Shown here: positions 1-9,179 of the stretch, in pieces | How positions within the stretch are numbered: the stretch's first letter is position 1 | Layout: each line of letters starts with the position of its first letter | Assembly (NCBI RefSeq): GCF_963678635.1 | Contig: NC_087065.1 | Span: 58,926,754 to 58,990,753 of the forward strand | Origin: Symsagittifera roscoffensis | Taxonomy: Eukaryota; Xenacoelomorpha; Acoela; Convolutidae | DNA: 64,000 nt | Reading direction: 5' to 3' | Made by a program: the position numbers and the translations under genes | The notes under the pieces: model-generated | Seen by the model: only the letters and a program-made list of their open reading frames with translations | What the model was told of the DNA's origin: nothing | The model's database searches: none

Positions 1-2066
1 TCATTGCTAACTAGGGGCCCAACTAAAGTTACAGGTACGGGATTGACAATTTTTGAATTTATTGTACTGATGGGGGATGAAGGTGGTTATTTTGAAAATT
101 TAAAAGCTGGGCTTCATCCAAAACCTTAGTTGTTTCTCCTTAGGAGGGGTCGAGTTCCTAAGGGGGGGGGGGGCTAATGAGGGGGAGGGTAGTTTTCGAG
201 AAAATTCAAAAAGTTTCAAAAAAGAGTTAACAAAAGCAAAAATATGACTTTTCCGAGGACGATAAATTTTGTAAAGAAAAAATTTGGGTTTAACCCCTAC
301 TGCAGCAGAATTTCTCACAACCCGGTTCTTCCATTGAATCAAAAATCTCAGATTTGGGTGGGCAGTTTTCGAGAAATTAAAAAAATCCAAAAATCGGTCA
401 AAAATTCCCCCACAAATTTTTTGAAACAGTATCAGACAGGAGTTACTCTTTTCGCTTCTTCATCAACGAACGTTTCTTGTTACTCGTTCATTCGAGAAAA
501 AAATTGTTAGAAACTTGGTTGACGGTATTGACGGTATATGTTCTATCTATCATTTAAGCGAGTAAATTTGAGCCTGGAGAAAAGTTTTATCGAGAAAAAA
601 AAAGCTCCAACGTCAACTCGGGAAAAAATCAGTGACTTTTGAAAACTGAAAAATATTAGTCTTTCTTTAATAGGTTTCTTTAATGGGTCTTTTTTAGGTC
701 TTTCTTTTTTAACAGGCAAAATTCACAGTGGTCGGAACACTATGTTACACAGCAACTTGCTATATTCAATTCTTTCTGGTATTTGAAAAGTATCATTGTT
801 AAATCATTTGTAGGAGCTATTAGCTGTACATGTAATGAAATAAAATATGAATTTCCAATTGAGAAAAGGCCCGAAAAATGAGTTGCAGTGTAATGAAATC
901 GAAGCAAGGGTGTTCCATTCAAGCATGCTATCATTACCGGGCACAGAAAAGAGGGCAGGCAATTGAGCAATACCCTTTGGAAGTTGATTACATTTCCCGA
1001 GGGGGCTGAGTGGCAAAATAATTGAAGCATGGGGAACTGTTTATTGAAAATGCAGAACCTAATCCCGCTATGATGCCATCCATACTCTCAGTTTCCTCCT
1101 TTATTTTCCCCTTTTCTTCTCGTTTTCCCCGATTTTCATTTGGGATAATTTGAAGGGTGGATAGATTTTCAAATGGAAATGTGGTCTATATTAATGGATT
1201 TACTTTGTAAGATAGCGCTCGAAGCCTTTTTGCATTTTGCAAGAGGGGATTTTTAAGAGGACATTTGTGTAAAATAAACATGAGATTGACAGACAAGGAT
1301 GTCCTTAGCATAAATTAACAACACCCCCGAAGCCTCAAAAATCAGGGATGGCACATAACGAGAGACATTAACTTTCCCCACCGTGTCCTTGTTGAGTCCT
1401 TAATTGGAACAACTCTTACATCACACGCAATTACAAAAAGTGAGGAGAATCAAGAAAAATTGAAAAATTCCCTTTTTGAATTTGAACTAAATCTAAAAGT
1501 TTGAGAGAACTTTTTGAAGGAGAATTTACTCAAAAAATTGAAACTCGAATGTCAAAAACAAAAACAGAAATCATTTGACAATTAATGATAAAGTAGCCAC
1601 GTTATCATTTTTTTTAAAGGAGGAAATTATTCGTTGTAACTATAAATCTGCTCTTCAACCGGTCTTCTAAACACGACAATTTGGTTCCTTTTTGTTAAGT
1701 TATCATTAAGATGTATTGTATTAATGATCCCACAGGTTATTGAGTGGTTTTTTATTGACACCTTCGATAATGAAACCCTGAGGGGAGGGGTAAATGAACT
1801 CGCTAAACAAAGGTAACAACACTACCAGAACGAGTTATGCAGGGCACACAAATAATCCAAGCTAGTTCTTTTGTTTATTCAAGTGTAGCTATTGTATGCA
1901 TGCAAGACTTAAATGTGAACACGAAAAAGGCAATGGAAAAGAAGTGAGGATAAATTGAGATTAACTTTGTGAATCAGCAGTATGATGAAGGAGTCCTAAA
2001 GTTTCTTAATAAGCTCATTTAAAAACGCTTCATCGAATGTCAACAGAGTGGGCTGAGAGTGTTGGG
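1..2066. other. Left flanking host DNA, no gene seen
   Basis: AT-rich sequence broken by stops in all frames; the longest open stretches are under 100 codons and resemble no protein I know. It holds a poly-G run near 165-175 and several A/T runs. The retroelement insertion point on this side is hidden by the following gap, so I cannot tell how much of the right end of this stretch touches the element. Confidence 0.7.
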
Positions 2067-2266
2067 NNNNNNNNNNNNNNNNNNNNNNNNNNNNNNNNNN
2101 NNNNNNNNNNNNNNNNNNNNNNNNNNNNNNNNNNNNNNNNNNNNNNNNNNNNNNNNNNNNNNNNNNNNNNNNNNNNNNNNNNNNNNNNNNNNNNNNNNNN
2201 NNNNNNNNNNNNNNNNNNNNNNNNNNNNNNNNNNNNNNNNNNNNNNNNNNNNNNNNNNNNNNNNNN
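2067..2266. other. Assembly gap (200 N)
   Basis: Exactly 200 N, the usual placeholder for a gap of unknown size. It removes the 5' part of the 5' LTR and the left target-site duplication of the retroelement; the right gap edge lies inside the LTR. By comparison with the proposed 3' LTR, about 845 bases of LTR would be missing here. Confidence 0.97.
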
Positions 2267-2453
2267 GATCTATTGAGCCTAGCAGAGACTAGTTAAACAA
2301 CCTGAGACTAGATAGTATAAGAGTAAGATTAGGATCGGTATTAGACTAAGAAGTTGCACGAATCTATCCGGCCGAAAATAAGATAGCGTGACGAGCAGAC
2401 GGTGTACTCTATCCGAAATTACTCTATGAGTTAACCACCTCGGTTATAACTCA
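2267..2453 (+). repeat. 5' LTR, right end only
   Basis: It matches 20652-20838 over 187 bases with one difference (T here, C there, inside GTGTAcTCTATCC / GTGTAcCCTATCC). It ends ...TATAACTCA, directly before the primer-binding site. The left part is lost in the assembly gap. Confidence 0.95.
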
Positions 2454-2478
2454 TCTGGTGCGACCATAAGTCTCGAAC
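2454..2478 (+). promoter_or_regulatory. Primer-binding site for minus-strand DNA synthesis
   Basis: Two bases after the LTR end comes TGGTGCGACCATAAGTC followed by TCGAAC. TGG is the complement of a tRNA CCA end. The reverse complement continues into a TTCGA motif like that of a tRNA T-loop, so pairing may reach past the acceptor stem. Counting from TTCGA to CCA gives one base fewer than a standard tRNA, so the exact tRNA is not settled; an arginine tRNA is one possibility but I cannot confirm it. Confidence 0.75.
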
Positions 2479-2540
2479 AAGACCTTAAAAGCTTAGAATT
2501 AACCAAAAATAGATTAGAATTTAGACAAAACATTTTTAAA

Positions 2541-2774
2541 ATGTTATACGACGATAATTTAATCGAAATGTCTCTACGACTCAATAGATCAGAGCCAATA
2601 TTCCGAACGATAATAGAACTACCCGGAATTGGAAGAATACCTCGAACCAGAGACGACATACGACAAAGTAGAAACTTACCAAATAGTTATATGATAGTAC
2701 GGCAAAAGCCAACACAAACTTTTATATTTAGAATTTTATTAGCAATGAATTTAGATTTTCATTTGCAAACATAA
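2541..2774 (+). CDS. Short leader ORF, 77 aa, function unknown
   Basis: The ORF starts at ATG 2541, but the same frame is open back to a TGA in the LTR near 2430, about 115 codons in all, passing through the primer-binding site. The peptide is rich in charged residues and begins with a helix-like stretch; it matches nothing I recognise. It may be an upstream ORF controlling translation, a spliced first exon, or chance. There is no second copy to compare. Confidence 0.25.
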   Translation: MLYDDNLIEMSLRLNRSEPIFRTIIELPGIGRIPRTRDDIRQSRNLPNSYMIVRQKPTQTFIFRILLAMNLDFHLQT

Positions 2775-3102
2775 AATTTTGAAGCCAATCTTCATGCTCA
2801 TTACAGGCGCTAAACAAAATATTAATATACAATAACGATTGATAAAAATATCTCAGATCGTTTTCCTAAAATTCTGCAGTATTATATAAAACATGTTTGG
2901 AAAATATTTATTGAAAATCAAAATAAAAATTAGTAGCATGACAATAAACTGTTAGTAATCATAAAATCATCAGTTGTCTCAGCTTCATCACCTAAAACAT
3001 AACAGCAATCATAAGCTCACTAATATCATTAAAACACTAAATCTTTTCTTAAACAAATTTAAACCATTTTAAACTTAAATTCACTTAATTTTAAAATCAG
3101 AT

Positions 3103-3185
3103 CATCAAGGCTTATCCTTGGATCTTAATTCATTTTCTATTTAATTAAATTTAAACTTGATCATCAAGGCCTATCCTTGGATCAA
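3103..3185 (+). repeat. Duplicated stem-loop motif in the leader
   Basis: The motif GATCATCAAGGC.TATCCTTGGATC occurs twice, about 58 bases apart, with one C/T change. Each copy is an imperfect inverted repeat (CAAGG against CCTTG, flanked by GATC) and would fold as a hairpin in RNA. Position and duplication resemble retroviral packaging or dimerisation hairpins; this is inference. Confidence 0.6.
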
Positions 3186-3700
3186 AAAGAACAATTTTGT
3201 TCTCCCCCACCCACTTAGCTAGTGTCTAACGACCTCAAACGTCGATTCACTATCCAACCCTTTCAAAAAACCCAAGACTAATAGAAATTTTTGAACAAAA
3301 CTAATCATTCAAATTAGGATAAACAGTGAAGAACTTCGGTTATTCATCCTTCACTTGAACCCTCCTCTTACCAGAACCAGGATAAATCGTAGAATTAGTA
3401 AGTTTAAAATAGTATCTAACGAACTACTCGCGTTCTAATTATACCTGAACCTTGTAGATCGATTTACTATTCTCCAACCCTTGAACACAATCACTACCCT
3501 TAAGTAAGATTAAGTAAGTTAACACCTTAGCTTATACTAGCCACGAGAAAGTAAAAAATCATTCTTCGGAATCGATATACTTTTCTCTCCAACCCTGAAC
3601 AAATAGACCCAGGTTAAGCTAACCAATAAATCGTAAGGACTAACAATTTAAGAAAATATAAATCATCTAACAACTTTTTGCATCCGTCATCCTAAGCCTT

Positions 3701-4168
3701 ATGTCATTTAAAAATCTAGGAAACAAACAAACAATCGTTTTGCACAACTGTGAAATAGATAACAAAAAATACGACCTTGTAATCACATCCCACACACAAA
3801 CAGTTGGATATATTAGAACAAAACGACAAACACTAAAAAGAAAAATAATAACTAAACAAAGACAAATAACACGAAAAAGATTTTCCAAAAATAGAAACGC
3901 ATTTTCAGAATCAGAAGCCAGCAATTTAGACGAATTTTATAAATTAAAAGAATCCATTGATAAAAATTGTCCTATTCACGATCAATTATATTTTTCCGAC
4001 TCAGAAACAACTTCAAATTCATCAAAAAGAGGAAAAAGAAGAATAAAAAAGCAATATAAACACCAACCAGTACATTTATATAATTGGAATCAACCAATTA
4101 GACACATCGATAATTACCTATTAACAGTCATTAAACGAAAAAATGAGCCAAACACACACTCCAAGTGA
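3701..4168 (+). CDS. Small basic accessory protein before gag (155 aa)
   Basis: An ATG-started ORF whose last 26 bases overlap the start of gag (ATG 4143) in another frame. The protein is rich in Lys and Arg, with a basic cluster of the KRGKRRIKKQ type around residues 110-120 that looks like a nuclear or RNA-binding signal, and a Ser/Glu-rich stretch before it. It has no signal peptide and no membrane segment. A small basic protein at this place could be an RNA-binding regulator or a gag leader product; I know of no matching family. The open frame, sensible start and tight overlap favour real coding. Confidence 0.55.
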   Translation: MSFKNLGNKQTIVLHNCEIDNKKYDLVITSHTQTVGYIRTKRQTLKRKIITKQRQITRKRFSKNRNAFSESEASNLDEFYKLKESIDKNCPIHDQLYFSDSETTSNSSKRGKRRIKKQYKHQPVHLYNWNQPIRHIDNYLLTVIKRKNEPNTHSK

Positions 4169-5885
4169 AGATAGTCCAGATGATGACGATATCTTCCCCT
4201 TCCTCGTAGATGCACCTAATGATAGAGGACAGCATATACTTTGCAAGAATTTACTACTAAATTTATTTGAACCCGGAATCAGCCCATGTAAAGCAGATGT
4301 AAAGATCAAAAGACAAATTATTGATCACTATCTGAAAGATATATGTAATTTGACACAACACTACGGAATCTACACCATAGAATTCACCTCACCAAACCCG
4401 AATCACCGCAAATATGTAATTCAAACAGACGACCTTGATTTAGAATTTTCAAAAGTATTCTCAGAATACATAAAAAGCATACAATATCATAACTCACAAA
4501 GAGCAAACTCCATATTCACTAATGAAGTTTTTGCCATAATATATAGTTATATCTCAATATTAGAGAACGAAATTCCAATCCCAAGTGTCTCACCGACAGA
4601 GACATCCAAACATATAAAGGTACGACATGAAATCACACTATTTTCAACTTTTCTACATATAATCAAAGAAAATTTTACTAAATATGATGTTTCACAACAT
4701 ACAAAACATGACTTACAAAAAATTTTGGCATGGTTTATAATAGATTATTTCACACATAATATAGATTTAATTTCACAAGCAAGAAAAAATTTCAGACCTC
4801 AAAATTCAAACGATGATACCGCCATCACAGAACAGTCAGACTACGTTTGGGACCCCGAATGGTCTCATTATGCATTTATAAATATCCCACAATCAATTGC
4901 AAGTCAAGCAATAAGTACAATATCTTATACCAGAGATTATGTAAGAGTAGTACCATTAACAATTGATGCAACACCATTAAACTACAATACATTTTTACCC
5001 GATACGCGAAATAACAGCTTAAACTCGACCGTCATACACAATGAAAACCTTAATGGAACTAGGAACCTCACTCAACAAGATATTCAAACACCATCACACT
5101 TCATAAATGAAGAAGTTGTACAAACAACAACAACTGCACAACAAAGTATTTCACCAATACGTCCAAATTTAAGAACACCAAGAAATACAAACACTTCACA
5201 AGCACAGGTAACCTTACAATCAACCGTTAAACCTTCGGTTGCTCCAAAATATTCACAAATGGATTATCAAACATGTAGACCCATGACAATACCGTCAAAA
5301 ACACGCAGAACGTTCACAAGAAACACTTTTGCTGAACACAATTATAATTACGCACATTCATCAAAAACAAACTATCCCCCACGAAAAAATAATAATAATC
5401 AGATAAGATCTCGATATTGGGATAACCCAATGACAACAACCAACTCAGTAAATTTTCAAACTAATTCACATCCTCCACAGGATCGTAGTGAAAATTACCC
5501 ATTCTTTCAACAGAATAAAAATAAAAAGCAAGCATCTCATCAAACGGATTATTTATCCTCTGATGATGATTATTTACAACCAGATATATTTGCACCATAC
5601 ACTCAAGAACATCGTGGACAAGGAGTGCAAAAACCGTATACATATCATAGAATTTTTTCTCCACACCCAACAGATACACAAAATCAACAACCAATGCAAA
5701 TGCAAAACCCAATTAATACACAATCTTTTCAACCAATACAGCCACAAAACCAAATGATTACACACTCGTATCAACCAACACAAATGCAAAATGAAATACC
5801 ACTTCCATATTACCTTCAACAACACGAAATAACAAAAAATCAACTTTCGAATTTTTCACAAATGCCAAATGCCCTGAACCAATAG
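4143..5885 (+). CDS. gag: Gag N-terminal ORF (580 aa)
   Basis: Starts at ATG 4143 inside the preceding ORF and ends at TAG 5883-5885. Residues 1-20 are acidic (SPDDDDIFPF), residues about 30-290 look folded and helical, and from about 290 to 580 the chain is rich in Gln, Asn, Pro and Thr and probably disordered. The frame stays open after the TAG and runs directly into a recognisable Ty3/gypsy capsid region, so this ORF is taken as the matrix-like N-terminal part of Gag. It is far longer than usual for the family. I do not recognise the folded part. The TAG context (CAA TAG ATA) does not match the known CARYYA readthrough signal, so a nonsense change is more likely than programmed readthrough. 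Confidence 0.7.
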   Translation: MSQTHTPSEDSPDDDDIFPFLVDAPNDRGQHILCKNLLLNLFEPGISPCKADVKIKRQIIDHYLKDICNLTQHYGIYTIEFTSPNPNHRKYVIQTDDLDLEFSKVFSEYIKSIQYHNSQRANSIFTNEVFAIIYSYISILENEIPIPSVSPTETSKHIKVRHEITLFSTFLHIIKENFTKYDVSQHTKHDLQKILAWFIIDYFTHNIDLISQARKNFRPQNSNDDTAITEQSDYVWDPEWSHYAFINIPQSIASQAISTISYTRDYVRVVPLTIDATPLNYNTFLPDTRNNSLNSTVIHNENLNGTRNLTQQDIQTPSHFINEEVVQTTTTAQQSISPIRPNLRTPRNTNTSQAQVTLQSTVKPSVAPKYSQMDYQTCRPMTIPSKTRRTFTRNTFAEHNYNYAHSSKTNYPPRKNNNNQIRSRYWDNPMTTTNSVNFQTNSHPPQDRSENYPFFQQNKNKKQASHQTDYLSSDDDYLQPDIFAPYTQEHRGQGVQKPYTYHRIFSPHPTDTQNQQPMQMQNPINTQSFQPIQPQNQMITHSYQPTQMQNEIPLPYYLQQHEITKNQLSNFSQMPNALNQ

Positions 5886-8039
5886 ATACCTGAACCAATT
5901 AATACGCCACTACATCAAAATTGGATACATCGACGCACAGCGTTGATACAGACAACCTTAGACGGCGCAGCCCAAAAATGGTTTTCAGTATTGCCTATAG
6001 AAATAAAATCAAATTGGAAAAGATTTACACAAGAATTTTCAAAAATGTTTGACTCCGAAAGAAACAAACAACAACAAAGAGTTTTATGTAATGAAATTCG
6101 CAGATTACCAAATGAAACCATCAAACAATTAGCAGTACGTATCGAAACACTAGTTCGAAAAGCACACTCACTAAATACACACGACTACAAAAACACAAAA
6201 ATGACAGAAATCTTAATGATGATCTTAACACCTCAATTAAGGAAAATAGCAATAAAAAAGAGAGCATCCCATCCCTCCTCAATTCGAGAGCCCGATTTAG
6301 ATTTTCGAAAACTAGTAGACAAACTAAAGCAAGCGGAAATCACAATGAAACTTGAAGAAACAGAAAATCTGAAACTACAATATGTTAACCGAATTGAAAC
6401 AAATACCACAAATATCAACAATATACAGGAATCAGATACAGACCTCTTTGAAAAAATCACTGAAATACTCAATATTTACGAAAAACACCCAAACTTTAAA
6501 GGCAAACCATCTTTCAAAAAATGGTGTAATTATTGCCGACGATACGGACATAGTATTTCTGAATGTAGACAAAAACAACAGGACAATCAAAACAAACCTC
6601 AAAAATGTAAGGAACCAAATAAATCATTCTATCAGTACATGAAAAAAGATCAAAATCTACCGAACAAAAATGTATACAGCAACAACAGTTCAGGAAAACC
6701 ACTTCCGAACAATACCAATTACACGAGAACTCAATCACCATATAACTCAAGTTATAGAGGAAGATCACCAGAACGAAGAAATACGCAAAATTCATCACAA
6801 ACCCATTATAATAGACCAAATAGTCGAAATAACTACTCCAGATCAAATTCAAATACAACACAATTTGTTTCTAGATCTAATTCCCAATCAAGAAATAATT
6901 ACTATCCAAACAATCAATCACGAAACTCATCATACAATAGAAATAGAAACTACTCCAATAATCGAAATAGAAGTTATTCAAACAACCGAAACCAGAATTA
7001 CCCGAACAATCGATCAAGGAATAACTCATATAATAGATCAAACTATAACAGACCAAACAATAATTATCAAAACAGATCACAAAATAATTCACAAAATCGA
7101 CATTCAAGTTATAATAACCGTTATAGAAATTATTCCCAATCACCACACAGGAATAATAACCATTATAATAATTCTAACAATTGCCACAGAAGTAGTACAC
7201 CTAAACATCAAAGAAATATTAATCAAGTACAATCAAACCCAGAAACAACATCAGACCCCCCAGGTATTGATGACACAGGAAATAACGAACTACAACTAAA
7301 TCAAATAAACTGTGAATCATCAGATTCAGAAAGTGATACAGGAAACACTATTTCCATCAATATGATAGCAGTCGAAAATGACTACGAACCTATTATATAT
7401 GAACAACCTTTTTCATCACATATATATGAAAATCAATTAGAACTCCTTCACAATTATTATATTGAACCCATCCATTCTACACAAACGGCACAAGAAACTA
7501 ACGAAATCAACACTACAAATCAATCCAATGAAAATGACAAAACAAAATGCTTGAATACAAATCACATCTATCAAAATATACAAAAAAAACAACCCAAAGA
7601 AAAAATTTGGACAATACCATTTCTTTTAGAAAGCCCAAGAAACAAAGAATTTCAACCACCAGATCTTGAAATTGATTTTTTAATTGATTCAGGAGCAGAA
7701 TCAAACATAATAAACATTCCCACATGGAATGAGATAAAATCATTACACCCAAAACTAACGCCTCTTGAAACCTCCAGTAAACTAGCAACAGCACAAGGAT
7801 CAACATTGGTAAACTATGGAAAAATTCAATTATTTCTTCTCCCCACAAGAACAATAGAGCAAAATAAAATTTTAAATAAACCATTTAAACAAATATTTCA
7901 TATCACTGATATTAAACACAATATCATTGGAATACCATTTATCTCTAAATATATACCAACAATCAACATTTTGAATAGTAAAATACTAATCAAAGATAAA
8001 TACACAAAAACAAAAGACACATCCCTAACATTTTTTTAA
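5886..8039 (+). CDS. gag: Gag capsid - zinc knuckle - protease segment
   Basis: Open in the gag frame from just after the TAG to TAA 8037-8039; the only usable start is TTG 5943, so it is probably read as part of a longer frame. The capsid part includes LDGAAQKWFSVLP and NWKRFTQEF, the pattern of the retrotransposon gag domain. A CCHC nucleocapsid knuckle (C-X2-C-X4-H-X4-C) lies at 6525-6566. It is followed by about 200 residues of Asn/Arg/Ser/Tyr repeats (about 6670-7190), likely RNA-binding and disordered. The aspartic protease motif DSGAES starts at 7686, and the flap and C-terminal part follow to about 7970. The first capsid helices are not evident upstream, so some capsid sequence may be lost around the TAG. 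Confidence 0.85.
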   Translation: MPEPINTPLHQNWIHRRTALIQTTLDGAAQKWFSVLPIEIKSNWKRFTQEFSKMFDSERNKQQQRVLCNEIRRLPNETIKQLAVRIETLVRKAHSLNTHDYKNTKMTEILMMILTPQLRKIAIKKRASHPSSIREPDLDFRKLVDKLKQAEITMKLEETENLKLQYVNRIETNTTNINNIQESDTDLFEKITEILNIYEKHPNFKGKPSFKKWCNYCRRYGHSISECRQKQQDNQNKPQKCKEPNKSFYQYMKKDQNLPNKNVYSNNSSGKPLPNNTNYTRTQSPYNSSYRGRSPERRNTQNSSQTHYNRPNSRNNYSRSNSNTTQFVSRSNSQSRNNYYPNNQSRNSSYNRNRNYSNNRNRSYSNNRNQNYPNNRSRNNSYNRSNYNRPNNNYQNRSQNNSQNRHSSYNNRYRNYSQSPHRNNNHYNNSNNCHRSSTPKHQRNINQVQSNPETTSDPPGIDDTGNNELQLNQINCESSDSESDTGNTISINMIAVENDYEPIIYEQPFSSHIYENQLELLHNYYIEPIHSTQTAQETNEINTTNQSNENDKTKCLNTNHIYQNIQKKQPKEKIWTIPFLLESPRNKEFQPPDLEIDFLIDSGAESNIINIPTWNEIKSLHPKLTPLETSSKLATAQGSTLVNYGKIQLFLLPTRTIEQNKILNKPFKQIFHITDIKHNIIGIPFISKYIPTINILNSKILIKDKYTKTKDTSLTFF

Positions 8040-9179
8040 AGATTAAATAAACAACCACCATTCTTTTCAAAATTTTATCCGATATACAATCAACAAAGAA
8101 AACACCTGAAACCACTATCAGGAAACATATATAATTTTGCAATAAAACAAGTTCACCAATATGATAAAAAACAAAATAGACAACAACTCTATATGTCAGA
8201 TTTTGAATTCAAACCTATCCATAAGTTTTTCAAAATCACAATCTCATCCATAAAATATTTGAAAAACTCGAATTCAGATATTATTTCTCTACATGTATAC
8301 AACAATACACCCTATCAAGTAACACTACCTTTAGGACTTTTAGGCTATTGCGAAACCAACGCTACGATATCACCAGTACACGAAAAAGCATACCGCGTAA
8401 ATAATATACTCCAATTATTAGATATTTGTCAATCCACAATTCTTAATGAAGAATTATCCATAAATAATATAATAAGTAATGAAAAAAGAAATACAGATTA
8501 TTTCACAAAAACCCCATATTTCAAACCTACATTCAACATAAATAACTATACAGAGAATCAACAGAAATTTTTAACAATGTTTAACTTCCAACATTCACAA
8601 ATAACACAAGACGAATTTGATAAATTAGCTAAACAGCTAATAAAATATTCATCAGTCTATGCAACATCTAAATTTGATGTTGGCAAAATCAGTTCATCAC
8701 TACATCTCCCATTAAAATCTGACGCAGTTTTCAAAAAACAAAGAGCAAGTAAAGTACCAATTCATTTACACGATAAAGTGAACAAATTACTCGATATTTT
8801 AGAACAATACAATATAATCTCACCGGTAAACAAAGAAGAACAACCAAAAGGTAACACATTTATCAATCCTGTTATCATCCTAGCAAAAGGAGAATCATTA
8901 AAAATAGTTCTAGACGCTAGATATCTTAATTCACTAATAGACGAATCAAAATGCAATTGGCCTATTGAACCAATACAAGTTATTTTAACAAAAATAAACG
9001 GAAAATACTTTACAACCGCAGATATGAATAGTGCATATAATCAAATGCCACTAGATGAACAATCGCGACGCTTAACACAATTTGTTATTGGAAATCAGCA
9101 ATATGAATTCAACCGCCTATTCTATGGAATATCCATAGGACCAGCAGCATTTTCAGCTTTTATGAGCAAAATTTTTTGA
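8040..9179 (+). CDS. pol: Reverse transcriptase, fingers and first palm part
   Basis: The frame is open straight after TAA 8037-8039; the first ATG is at 8193. It covers the protease-RT linker and RT up to just before the second catalytic motif. Visible RT blocks are NPVIILAKG, LDARYLNSLI, TADMNSAYNQMPL (first catalytic Asp) and RLFYGISIGPAAFSAFM. It ends at TGA 9177-9179, after which the same frame continues into YLDD. RT copies the element RNA into DNA in cytoplasmic particles. The in-frame TGA separates catalytic residues, so this copy should not give active RT. Confidence 0.88.
   Translation, partial: RLNKQPPFFSKFYPIYNQQRKHLKPLSGNIYNFAIKQVHQYDKKQNRQQLYMSDFEFKPIHKFFKITISSIKYLKNSNSDIISLHVYNNTPYQVTLPLGLLGYCETNATISPVHEKAYRVNNILQLLDICQSTILNEELSINNIISNEKRNTDYFTKTPYFKPTFNINNYTENQQKFLTMFNFQHSQITQDEFDKLAKQLIKYSSVYATSKFDVGKISSSLHLPLKSDAVFKKQRASKVPIHLHDKVNKLLDILEQYNIISPVNKEEQPKGNTFINPVIILAKGESLKIVLDARYLNSLIDESKCNWPIEPIQVILTKINGKYFTTADMNSAYNQMPLDEQSRRLTQFVIGNQQYEFNRLFYGISIGPAAFSAFMSKIF

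Larger units (their letters stand above)
2479..3700 (+). other. Retroelement 5' leader
   Basis: About 1.2 kb between the primer-binding site and the first solid ORF. It contains a short ORF (2541-2774), two copies of a stem-loop motif (3103-3185) and three degenerate repeats ending in a TCCAACCCTT-like motif (near 3258, 3474 and 3590). A good splice-donor match, AA|GTAAGTTAA, sits at 3514 and could serve for spliced subgenomic RNAs of the downstream ORFs. In retroelements such leaders carry dimerisation and packaging signals; that role is inferred here. Confidence 0.6.

Noticed and set aside
155-190. Poly-G run and palindromic CCTTAGG words as a possible MITE end
   Set aside because: No matching inverted end or target duplication could be found nearby.
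2037-2292. ORFs spanning the N run
   Set aside because: They exist only because N is not read as a stop.
5883-5885. Programmed stop-codon readthrough between gag and the capsid part, as in some retroviruses
   Set aside because: The following bases do not match known readthrough contexts, and the stop lies before the capsid rather than between gag and pol. Other single stops in the same frame point to mutation.
6670-7299. 209-codon ORF in another frame over the gag Asn/Arg repeat region
   Set aside because: It is a shadow of the low-complexity repeat; the real frame carries the CCHC knuckle and protease and the shadow peptide is only Ile/Thr/His repeats.
8028-8040. T-rich run before TAA as a -1 slippery site
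   Set aside because: The downstream reverse transcriptase is in the same frame as the protease, so no frameshift is needed; the heptamer also does not fit the usual pattern.
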